The position numbers and the translations under genes were made by a program. Under the pieces are notes generated by a model that searched no databases, was not told the DNA's origin, and was given only the letters and a program-made list of their open reading frames with translations. A stretch of DNA of 9,396 nucleotides from Deltaproteobacteria bacterium (GTDB lineage: Bacteria; Myxococcota_A; Polyangia; Haliangiales; Haliangiaceae), in the NCBI GenBank assembly GCA_013813945.1, contig JACCQV010000188.1:1-9396 (forward strand), written 5' to 3'. This document shows positions 1 through 5,824 of the stretch, piece by piece. Within the stretch, counting starts at the first letter, position 1; each line of letters opens with the position of its first letter.

Positions 1-50
1 CGAGGGAGGTCCGGACGCGTTGCGCGGTGAGCATCGATTACTTCGACGCA

Positions 51-65
51 CGAGATCGGATCTCG
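51..65. promoter_or_regulatory. 15-bp palindrome, candidate operator
   Basis: The sequence CGAGATC-G-GATCTCG is a perfect 7+7 inverted repeat around one central base. TetR-family repressors usually bind palindromes of about this length near their own gene, so it is a candidate autoregulatory operator. It lies about 185-200 bases before the chosen TetR start, far for simple autorepression but suitable if a divergent gene begins at 34. It could equally be the stem of a weak hairpin (6-bp stem, 3-base loop) or chance. Confidence 0.3.
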
Positions 66-146
66 ATCCCCCGGACCTCAATAGAAAGTGAATCCAGTTA
101 AAACCGAAGGTTGAGTCAGGTTTCGAGTCTCAACATTCTCGACCGT

Positions 147-168
147 CTACGTATGCCCCGTCACGTAG
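147..168. promoter_or_regulatory. Inverted repeat CTACGT-N10-ACGTAG, candidate operator
   Basis: Perfect 6-bp arms (147-152 and 163-168) are separated by 10 bases, a 22-bp span centred about 90 bases before the TetR start. It lies in the AT-richer leader, overlapping or just downstream of any likely promoter there. The overall span fits the size range of TetR-family operators. Its place close to the regulator makes it the better of the two operator candidates, but there is no second copy to confirm it. Confidence 0.3.
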
Positions 169-250
169 TTAACTGAGGGAATCTACGAAGTAATCGACTG
201 CCACAACATGCTGCTTGACCGTGCGCGTCATGGGGGCTACATCGACGCAC

Positions 251-907
251 ATGACGAACGCTCAAGAACGCAAGGCCCAGGAACGGCAAGCCCGCCGACG
301 GCGGATCCAGGAAGCCGCTCGCACCGTCTTCTCGGAGCGCGGTTATGCCGGTGCCTCGATCGAGCTCATCGCTCGCGCGGCGCAGCTCTCGGTCGGCGCG
401 ATCTATCTCTACTTCCGCTCCAAGGAAGACCTCTACGTCTCCCTCATCGAGGACACCCTGACGGTGTTCGACGTCGAGATGGCGCAGGTCCGCGAGCAGA
501 CCGAGGTCAGCAGCCGCCTCCGGGCGACCTGGTCGATCCTGGTGCGCTGGGCGGAGAAGGACCCCGAGGGTCCCCGCATTCTCCGCCTGCTCGCGCAGCC
601 GGCGATTCGCCCGCAGCTGTCTGACGAGGTCGTGACCGCGGTGTCCGCGGGCATCGGTCGCGTGCAGGATCACATCGGCGCGAGCGTTGCCGATGGCATC
701 CACGCCGGAATCTACCGTCAGGTCAACGCGCGCGAGATCGCGGACCTCGCGTGGTCGGTGCTGCTCGGCAGCCTCGACGCTGCCGAGATGCAGACGAACC
801 TCGGCCTCCCCACGGAAGTTCTCGCGCTCCGCACCGATCGCGCACTCGCGCTGATCGAGAGCGCGCTGACTCCGCAGGTTGCCGCGACGCTCCGCGCCGT
901 CGCGTAG
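251..907 (+). CDS. TetR/AcrR-family transcriptional regulator
   Basis: This encodes a 218-residue one-component repressor-type regulator, the usual TetR length. The N-terminal DNA-binding domain is clear. A basic lead-in (residues 8-20) is followed by a first helix with EAARTVFSERGYAGAS, then the helix-turn-helix SIELIARAAQLSVGAIYLYF and the family hallmark FRSKEDLY (55-62). The rest (about 65-218) is helical and is the ligand-binding and dimerisation part; its ligand cannot be read from sequence. I chose the ATG at 251 because it puts the basic segment at the usual distance from the N-terminus. In-frame alternatives are ATG 230, GTG 221 and TTG 215; none has a good Shine-Dalgarno sequence. 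It stands alone on the + strand, 127 bases before kinase 1, and may control itself, a divergent gene off the left edge, or the kinase. The family call is firm; the target is unknown. Confidence 0.92.
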   Translation: MTNAQERKAQERQARRRRIQEAARTVFSERGYAGASIELIARAAQLSVGAIYLYFRSKEDLYVSLIEDTLTVFDVEMAQVREQTEVSSRLRATWSILVRWAEKDPEGPRILRLLAQPAIRPQLSDEVVTAVSAGIGRVQDHIGASVADGIHAGIYRQVNAREIADLAWSVLLGSLDAAEMQTNLGLPTEVLALRTDRALALIESALTPQVAATLRAVA

Positions 908-935
908 CTCTCCCATCGCTCGCGTCTGACCGAGC

Positions 936-978
936 TCATCGCTGTTTGTCGTCATCAGCGATGACGTCGTATCGACGT
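936..978. promoter_or_regulatory. Cluster of three overlapping inverted repeats between TetR gene and kinase 1
   Basis: Three perfect inverted repeats share bases in this gap. TCATCGCTG (936-944) pairs with CAGCGATGA (956-964) across 11 bases. GTCATC (951-956) pairs with GATGAC (960-965) across 3 bases. ACGTCG (964-969) pairs with CGACGT (973-978) across 3 bases. The first and second cannot form together, and the first and third compete for base 964. There is no T-run after any stem, so a classical intrinsic terminator is unlikely. The cluster may serve as a factor-assisted terminator for the TetR gene, a regulator site for the kinase promoter, or a leader with alternative folds. Confidence 0.4.
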
Positions 979-1016
979 GCCATGCGGTCCGGCTTCTAGG
1001 TCCGCACCACGCACCC

Positions 1017-1025
1017 TGCTACCCT
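1017..1025 (+). promoter_or_regulatory. Possible extended -10 element just before kinase 1
   Basis: TGCTACCCT resembles an extended -10 (TGnTAnnnT) and ends nine bases before the kinase 1 ATG. If used, transcription would begin about at the start codon, giving a leaderless or nearly leaderless message. That would agree with the absence of a proper Shine-Dalgarno sequence (only GGG directly before the ATG). No good -35 is visible at the right distance, so the call is weak. Confidence 0.2.
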
Positions 1026-1034
1026 TTCCGGGAC

Positions 1035-2579
1035 ATGCGGGCTTGTGTGGCGTGCGCGACGAAGACCGACGACACCGGGCGATTCTGTCCGGTGTGCGGC
1101 GCCGTTCTCGTCGACGAACCGCGGCCCGACGCCCCTGCCCCGTCGGAGCTCCCCCCGGTCCCGGACGCGAGCCTGATCGGCACCTCGTTCGACGGCTTCA
1201 CGATCGAGGCGATGATCGGAGGCGGCGCGTTCGGCACCGTGTTTCGGGGCCGGCAGGCTGGGCTCGACCGCCAGGTCGCGATCAAGGTTCCGACCCACGA
1301 GATCGCAGCCGACCCGGTGATGGCGCGCCGGTTTGCGCGGGAGTGCCGCTCTGCAGCGCGGATCACGCACCCCGGCGTCGTGGCGATCTACGCGGTCGGC
1401 GAGCTCGGTGATGGCCGGCCGTACCTGGCGATGCAGCTGATCGACGGCGAGCCGCTCGACAAGATCCTCGAGAACGGCCCGATCCCCGCGGTCCGCGCGC
1501 TGCGCATCGCCCGCAACGTCGCGAGTGCTCTGTCCGAGACGCACGCGGCCGATGTCGTGCACCGCGATCTCAAGCCGTCGAACATCATGTGGCGTTGCGA
1601 TCGCAACGGCGACGATCGGATCACGCTGGTCGACTTTGGCATTGCGATCGCGAACCCCGGCAACGCCGAGGCGACCCGGCTGACTGCCAATGGGGTGATC
1701 GGCACGCCTCATTACATGTCGCCAGAACAGGCGCACGGCGAGATGCCCGACCATCGCGCCGACCTCTACGCACTCGGCTGCATCCTGTTCGAGCTCGTCA
1801 CCGGCAAGCCACCGTTCGATGGCTCGGGCTTCGAGGTCCTGCTCGCTCACCTCGGCCGCCCGATCCCGATTCCGAGCGAGGTCCACGACGGGGTGCCCGA
1901 GCCCGTCGATCGGCTCGTGATCCACTTGCTGTCCAAGCGGCCCGACGATCGCCCGCAGAGCGCCGACGAGGTCGTCACGTTGATCGATGACGCGATCGCC
2001 CAGCTCGAGGGTCGTGGCGGCCCCAGCCATTCGGCGATGAAGACGCGGCACACCCCGCGCGCGAAGCGCAAGAGCGGAGCGCCGACCACGTACGAGCGCC
2101 CGGTGCCCGCACCGCACCGCTCGCGGCGCTGGCTCGCGCTCGGTGGGTTCGCCGCGGTCGCGATCGCCGTCGCGGGGTTCGCGGCCGTCAAGCTCTCCGA
2201 CGCGGACGACACGGCGAACGCCGATGAGGACGCCACGGCGCCGAGCCCCTTCACCGGCCGTCGTGAGTTCATCTACGACGACGGCGAGATGACGACCCGC
2301 GCGACGATCTACGATCCCATCGTCGCCGGCAAGCGAGCCCGGACCCAGCTCGAGGTCTGGAACGCGATCGGCGCGCCGCTCGACGTCTCACATCTCGTGA
2401 TCACGATCGAGGATCCGCTTCGCAACACCGCCACCGGCACCACCGCGCCCCGCTCGAAGCGGTCCGCCGGGCGGTTCGCGTTCTGGCATGTCTTCGAGAC
2501 GCCGGGCCGCTACAAGGTGCGGGTGTTTCCACCCGAGGCGACCAGCGTGTTCACGATCGACATCGACGTCGAACCGTGA
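1035..2579 (+). CDS. Membrane-anchored Ser/Thr protein kinase with zinc ribbon and beta-rich outer domain (kinase 1)
   Basis: A 514-residue Hanks-type (PknB-like) kinase. Residues 4-21 form a zinc ribbon (C4, C7, C18, C21: CxxC-x10-CxxC), which fixes the start at this ATG. The kinase domain (about 54-325) has the glycine loop IGGGAFGTVF (61-70), ATP-binding K84 in VAIK, a likely alpha-C E103, HRDLKPSN (176-183, catalytic D178), DFG (200-202) and MSPEQ (228-232), so it should be active. Activation-loop threonines T214, T217 and T224 are likely phosphorylation sites. A basic juxtamembrane stretch precedes one membrane segment (about 366-386). The outer domain (about 405-514) is beta-rich, cysteine-free and ends in a FETPGRYKVRVFPPE...FTIDIDVEP pattern resembling Ig-like or YtkA/FixH-like folds; I cannot confirm the fold. 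The outer domain probably senses an envelope signal (inference). The gene is convergent with the minus-strand cluster, with 3 bases between stops. Confidence 0.93.
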   Translation: MRACVACATKTDDTGRFCPVCGAVLVDEPRPDAPAPSELPPVPDASLIGTSFDGFTIEAMIGGGAFGTVFRGRQAGLDRQVAIKVPTHEIAADPVMARRFARECRSAARITHPGVVAIYAVGELGDGRPYLAMQLIDGEPLDKILENGPIPAVRALRIARNVASALSETHAADVVHRDLKPSNIMWRCDRNGDDRITLVDFGIAIANPGNAEATRLTANGVIGTPHYMSPEQAHGEMPDHRADLYALGCILFELVTGKPPFDGSGFEVLLAHLGRPIPIPSEVHDGVPEPVDRLVIHLLSKRPDDRPQSADEVVTLIDDAIAQLEGRGGPSHSAMKTRHTPRAKRKSGAPTTYERPVPAPHRSRRWLALGGFAAVAIAVAGFAAVKLSDADDTANADEDATAPSPFTGRREFIYDDGEMTTRATIYDPIVAGKRARTQLEVWNAIGAPLDVSHLVITIEDPLRNTATGTTAPRSKRSAGRFAFWHVFETPGRYKVRVFPPEATSVFTIDIDVEP

Positions 2580-2582
2580 CGT

Positions 2583-3113
2583 CTACTCTCTGCCGGCCGC
2601 CTCGTCTTCGGAGAAGTTGACCTTGCCGGTGTGCCGCTCGCCTTCGCCGAGGATCTTGAGCCGGCCCGCTGCGAGGACCTTGCCCTTGTTCTCCATCGTG
2701 ATCATCAGCTCCTTGTTGACGCCGAACGACTTCTTCTCGAGGAGGACCTTCGAGGTCAGCGTCTTCTGACCGCGCTCGTCGGTGAACTGCTCGAACGAGC
2801 TCATGAGCTGCTGCTGGCGGCCGCCGACCTCGTAGATCTTGACGATGTACTCGACGTCATTGAGCGGCGTCTTGAGGAAGCCGATGAAGTGGACGGTCCA
2901 CCCCTTCTTCTCCTTGTCCTCCTGGAAGCTCGTCTTGCTCTGCTTCTTGATCTGCGCCGTGTAGGCGGCGGCGCTCTTCGCCTGCGTCGGATAGCGCTTC
3001 TCGCTCATCATGATCCGGCCAGCGAAGACCTTGTTCGGATTGGCGTCCGCGGGGCGTGCCGCGAACATCAAGGCCGTGATCAGGAGCGACGACACCACGA
3101 TGGAGGCTCTCAT
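2583..3113 (-). CDS. Small secreted protein of unknown function
   Basis: A 176-residue protein I do not recognise. The N-terminus is a typical Sec signal peptide: MR, a hydrophobic core (about 4-19), then ARPADA with predicted cleavage after A24 (ADA|NP). There is no lipobox cysteine, so it should be soluble in the periplasm or secreted. The mature part (about 152 residues) is lysine-rich and beta-rich, with a pattern of alternating strands around WTVHFIGFLKTPLNDVEYIV (72-91), VKIYEVGG and KELMITMENKGKVLAAGRLKI, suggesting one compact beta-sandwich-like domain. It has no cysteines and no recognisable catalytic motif. It is the last gene of the minus-strand cluster, 26 bases after the DUF2520 gene, so it is probably cotranscribed. 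No Shine-Dalgarno sequence is evident before the ATG. The signal peptide makes a real gene likely despite the unknown role. Confidence 0.82.
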   Translation of the reverse strand: MRASIVVSSLLITALMFAARPADANPNKVFAGRIMMSEKRYPTQAKSAAAYTAQIKKQSKTSFQEDKEKKGWTVHFIGFLKTPLNDVEYIVKIYEVGGRQQQLMSSFEQFTDERGQKTLTSKVLLEKKSFGVNKELMITMENKGKVLAAGRLKILGEGERHTGKVNFSEDEAAGRE

Positions 3114-3139
3114 CGTGGACGATGCTACAAGACGCCGCG

Positions 3140-4027
3140 CTACTGAAGCAATGTGCGGATCGCCTCGAGACCAGCGCGGTCCGGAGCCTCCGGCCCGTCG
3201 AGCCGAGCGGCGATCTCGACGGCACGCCTCGCAAGCGCGCGATAGATCTCGATAAGCTCGGGTCGCCCGCGCAATGCTTCCAGATGTCGTTGAATGGTGA
3301 CAGCGTCACCACGTCGAACGGGCCCCGTCAGTCCGTCGGTAGTCCCATGTGCGGAAACATTCCTGAGCGCGCCTTCGGCGAGCGGCACCAGCGCCTGCGC
3401 TGCCCGCGCCGGTGAGACCCCCGCAATGCCGAGCACGGCTGCGGCGGCATCGATCGCCGCGACGATGTAGTTCGACGCGAGCGCGGCCGCCGCGTGATAG
3501 CTCGCCATCTGCGCGCCGTCGAGTGGCAGCACGATGCCGCCGAGCGCACCCACGAGTCGCGTGGCCGTGGCGCGGCCGACCTCGTCACCCTCGATCCCGA
3601 ACACGGTCCCTTTGAGCGACCGCATCGCGGCCTTGCCATCGGCGATCGCGGAGAGCGGGTGAATGGTTCCGATCCCCGCCACCTGGCTCGCGACGTCGCC
3701 GAGCACGTCCTGCGCGGACGTCGCACCCGCACAGTGCAGCATCACGTGGCGCTTGCCGACGAGCCCGGTGCCGAGCAGCATCGTTGCGACCTCGCCGATC
3801 ATCTGATCGCGGACGGCGAGGATCACGACCTCGGCCTCGAGCAGCACGTCCGGTGGCGCTGACGAGAACGCAGCAACGCCCGCGACCGAGCCCGCGAGCC
3901 GCGCGGCTTGCGGCTTGCGCGCCCACAGGCCGAGCACCGGCACGCCACCGAGGCGCAGCGCTCCCGCGAGGGCGGTCGCGACCGGCCCGGCGCCGACGAG
4001 GAACGTGGTGGGGTTTCGCTTGCTCAT
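3140..4027 (-). CDS. DUF2520-family Rossmann-fold protein
   Basis: A 295-residue protein matching the Rossmann-like plus DUF2520 architecture, related to NAD(P)-dependent 6-phosphogluconate/ketopantoate-reductase-type folds. The dinucleotide-binding loop is FLVGAGPVATALA (9-21), and a second strand ends at VVILAVRDQMI (67-77). The family's conserved blocks are HPLSA (123-127), SYHAAAALASNYIVAA (176-191) and LTGPVRRGD (233-241). Length is normal for the family. The biochemical reaction is not established; in many genomes these genes sit next to panB/panC, which is not the case here. The ATG at 4027 overlaps the nadD stop as ATGA and puts the Rossmann motif at residue 9. A longer reading frame reaching 4240 would overlap nadD by over 200 bases and is not credible. 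No Shine-Dalgarno sequence is seen, so translation is probably coupled to nadD. Confidence 0.9.
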   Translation of the reverse strand: MSKRNPTTFLVGAGPVATALAGALRLGGVPVLGLWARKPQAARLAGSVAGVAAFSSAPPDVLLEAEVVILAVRDQMIGEVATMLLGTGLVGKRHVMLHCAGATSAQDVLGDVASQVAGIGTIHPLSAIADGKAAMRSLKGTVFGIEGDEVGRATATRLVGALGGIVLPLDGAQMASYHAAAALASNYIVAAIDAAAAVLGIAGVSPARAAQALVPLAEGALRNVSAHGTTDGLTGPVRRGDAVTIQRHLEALRGRPELIEIYRALARRAVEIAARLDGPEAPDRAGLEAIRTLLQ

Positions 4028-4611
4028 GAGTAGAGATCGCGCTCGGCGATATACCTCAACACCGAGGCCGGCAACAGGGACGATGCATCCCCTGCCCCGG
4101 CGAGGACCGCGCGGATCGCCGTCGACGAAACTTCGGGCATCGTCAGCCCGGTCACGGTGCTGCCCGGCGGGACGGCATGCCCCGTGCGGCCGACGACGAT
4201 CAGCGGCGCGGCCGCGACGACGTCCGCCCAGCGGTGCCACTTCGCGGTCTCTGCGAGGATGTCGGTTCCAACGATCAATCGAAAGCTCGAGCCCGGGTGG
4301 TGCGCGACCAGGTGCTCGATCAGGTCGAGCGTACGGCTGCCCACGAAGCCTGGCTGCTGCGCCAGCTCTTCTTCAGCGAGGTACACGCGAGCACGTGGGC
4401 CGAGTGGCTCGATCGCGAGCTCGGTCATTGCGACGCGATCTGCGAACGCTGCGAGGTCCTTGCCGAACACGTGCGTGTACACGGGGACGAACCAGATCTC
4501 GTCGATCGGCTGGGTCTCCAGGCAGTAGAGCGCGATCAGCTGATGAGCAGCGTGCGGCGGATTGAAGCTGCCGCCGAACAGCCCGACGACCTTTCCGGTC
4601 CCCGCGTTCAT
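4024..4611 (-). CDS. nadD: Nicotinate-nucleotide adenylyltransferase
   Basis: NadD joins ATP to nicotinate mononucleotide, giving deamido-NAD and pyrophosphate, a step in bacterial NAD synthesis in the cytoplasm. At 195 residues it is close to the usual family size (about 190-215). The nucleotidyltransferase signature GGSFNPPHAAH lies at 13-23 (H20 and H23 being the HxxH pair). K51 and R59 lie in GKDLAAFADRV. The GTDILAETAKWHRWADV block (115-131) and the C-terminal SSTAIR (162-167) are both typical of NadD. The ATG at 4611 overlaps the stop of the NamZ-like gene (ATGA), and its own stop overlaps the DUF2520 start, so it is translationally coupled on both sides. Its place here, rather than beside proA or rsfS as in many bacteria, is less common. 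The related enzyme NMN adenylyltransferase is a less likely reading, given the strong match to NadD motifs. Confidence 0.94.
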   Translation of the reverse strand: MNAGTGKVVGLFGGSFNPPHAAHQLIALYCLETQPIDEIWFVPVYTHVFGKDLAAFADRVAMTELAIEPLGPRARVYLAEEELAQQPGFVGSRTLDLIEHLVAHHPGSSFRLIVGTDILAETAKWHRWADVVAAAPLIVVGRTGHAVPPGSTVTGLTMPEVSSTAIRAVLAGAGDASSLLPASVLRYIAERDLYS

Positions 4612-5786
4612 TCGTACAGCAGGAATTCTGCGCGCTCCTCGGCGAAGTCACCTTCGTCGCGAGGCCAGCGCGCGGTCAGCTCGTCGAGGCTCTTGCCGGC
4701 CTCGATTCCCTCGCGGATCGCCGCCGAGCCAGCCAGCAGATCGATCGCCGGAATCCTGTCGACGAACTCGTATGCCTTCGCGCGCCACTTGAACGCGGCC
4801 GGGCCCTGGTCGTAGCAAGCCTTGAGGAACGCGACGCCGGTGCGATACGGCCGGAATGTGTCGACGTTCGTCACGTGGAGCTGCACGCCGCCGCACGCCT
4901 GCTTCGAGTGCTTCTGGAACTGCGGCGTGAACACGCACGACCGGAACGCGACGCCCGGAAGCTGCATCGCGGTGAGCTCGACCGCGAGCCGGTGCCCGTC
5001 GAGATACGGCGCCCCCGCCAGCTCGAACGGCCGCGTCGTTCCTCGCCCCTCCGAGAGCTCGGTGCCTTCGACGAGGCACATCCCCGGATAGACCAGCGCC
5101 GTATCGACCGTGGGCATGTTCGGGGACGGCATCACCCAGGGCAGCCCGGTGTGGTCGTAATGCATGTCGCGCTCCCAGCCGCGCATGCTGATCACGGCCA
5201 GCTCGAGGTCGAGCTTCTCGACGGTGTGCCGCCAGCGCGCGATCTCGCCCGCCGTCATGCCGTGCCGGTTCGGGCACGACACGAGCCCCACGAACGACTC
5301 GAAGCCGGGGACGATCGCCGGACCTTCGATGTGCTCGCCGCCGATCGGGTTGGGTCGATCGAGGACGACGAAGCCCTTGCCCGCCTTCGCACACGCGCGC
5401 ATCGCGAGGACCATCGTCCACACGAACGTGTAGTAGCGGCTGCCGATGTCCTGAACGTCGTAGACGAGGACATCGACCTCGTCGAGCATCGCCGCCGTCG
5501 GCGTCAACGTGTCCTCGGTCGCGCCGTACAGGCTGTGCACCGGCAGGCCCGTCCGGATGTCGCGTGCCTCGTTGACCTCGATCATGTCCTGCGCATCGCC
5601 GCGCACTCCGTGCTCGGGACCGAAAAGTGCGGTGACCTTCATGTCCGCTCGCGCGGTCAACAGGTCGATCGCGTGGTGCAGCTGGCTGTCGACTGCCGTC
5701 GGATTGACGAGCAGGCCGACACGACGGCCAGCGAGCAGCGCGCTGCCCTCGGCTGCCAACCGTGCGAGCCCGGTCTGGACCGCCAT
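4608..5786 (-). CDS. NamZ-like exo-beta-N-acetylmuramidase (DUF1343, GH171)
   Basis: A 392-residue DUF1343 protein. The characterised member, Bacillus NamZ (YbbC), removes terminal N-acetylmuramic acid from peptidoglycan fragments and founded family GH171. Blocks seen in order: GLLVNPTAV (24-32), LFGPEHGVRGD (54-64), YDVQDIGSRYYTF (109-121), DRPNPIGG (143-150), PNRHGMTAGE (172-181), SPNMPT (221-226) and EGTELSEGRGTTRPFE (240-255). The N-terminus MAVQTGLARLAAEGSALL is not a signal peptide: it has no hydrophobic core before the first strand. This copy therefore looks cytoplasmic, unlike the secreted Bacillus enzyme, and would suit degradation of imported muropeptides. The start at 5786 lies 31 bases after the Cache gene stop, and a GGGG about 14 bases upstream is a poor ribosome site. 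The end overlaps nadD by 4 bases. The family is firm; the exact substrate is inferred. Confidence 0.9.
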   Translation of the reverse strand: MAVQTGLARLAAEGSALLAGRRVGLLVNPTAVDSQLHHAIDLLTARADMKVTALFGPEHGVRGDAQDMIEVNEARDIRTGLPVHSLYGATEDTLTPTAAMLDEVDVLVYDVQDIGSRYYTFVWTMVLAMRACAKAGKGFVVLDRPNPIGGEHIEGPAIVPGFESFVGLVSCPNRHGMTAGEIARWRHTVEKLDLELAVISMRGWERDMHYDHTGLPWVMPSPNMPTVDTALVYPGMCLVEGTELSEGRGTTRPFELAGAPYLDGHRLAVELTAMQLPGVAFRSCVFTPQFQKHSKQACGGVQLHVTNVDTFRPYRTGVAFLKACYDQGPAAFKWRAKAYEFVDRIPAIDLLAGSAAIREGIEAGKSLDELTARWPRDEGDFAEERAEFLLYE

Positions 5787-5804
5787 TGCTAGGCGAAGAT
5801 CCCC

Positions 5805-5824
5805 CGCGCGAACATGTTCACGCG
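5805..5824. repeat. 20-bp near-perfect palindrome at the Cache gene stop
   Basis: CGCGCGAACATGTTCACGCG is self-complementary except for one base pair (5809 against 5820). It contains the perfect core GAACATGTTC (5810-5819). It covers the last codons and stop of the Cache/HAMP gene and lies 19 bases before the NamZ-like start. As DNA it looks like a dimer-protein site; as RNA it would fold into a GC-rich hairpin that could slow or insulate transcription between the two genes. No T-run follows it on the minus strand, so it is not a standard terminator. Confidence 0.5.

Larger units (their letters stand above)
1..250. promoter_or_regulatory. Gene-free leader upstream of the TetR-family gene
   Basis: No convincing gene lies here. 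Bases 80-200 are clearly more AT-rich than the rest of the window, as expected of a promoter region. Two perfect short inverted repeats lie inside it (51-65 and 147-168, listed separately). A weak sigma-70-like pair can be drawn: TTGAGT at 111-116, a 17-base spacer, then CATTCT at 134-139. The -10 matches the consensus at only three positions, so this is a guess. The TetR frame is closed upstream by a TAA at 191-193, so the start must lie after that. A minus-strand ATG at 34..32 opens a frame that runs off the left edge (MLTAQRVRTSL), so this could be a divergent promoter region, but eleven codons cannot prove a gene. Confidence 0.4.

Noticed and set aside
1..34. Possible start of a divergent minus-strand gene (ATG at 34..32).
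   Set aside because: Only eleven codons are visible, with no good ribosome site. It is kept as a possibility in the leader entry but not called as a gene.
161..955. Open frame of 264 codons on the - strand over the TetR gene.
   Set aside because: The + strand carries an unmistakable TetR DNA-binding domain; the minus product has no domain.
996..2117. Open frame of 373 codons on the - strand opposite kinase 1.
   Set aside because: Kinase 1 has all catalytic motifs on the + strand. The antisense product has no recognisable feature and is rich in Arg, Asp and Val.
4028..4240. 71-codon upstream extension of the DUF2520 frame.
   Set aside because: It would overlap nadD by more than 200 bases and is Arg/Gly/Pro-rich. 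The Rossmann motif begins right after the ATG at 4027, which forms an ATGA overlap.
4541..4576. NadD signature reads PPHAAH instead of HxGH, considered as a damaged active site.
   Set aside because: Both histidines are kept, and HxAH variants occur in accepted NadD proteins, so function is probably intact.
5810..5819. GAACATGTTC considered as a Gram-positive-type LexA (SOS) box.
   Set aside because: That box needs GAAC and GTTC separated by four bases; here only two bases separate them.
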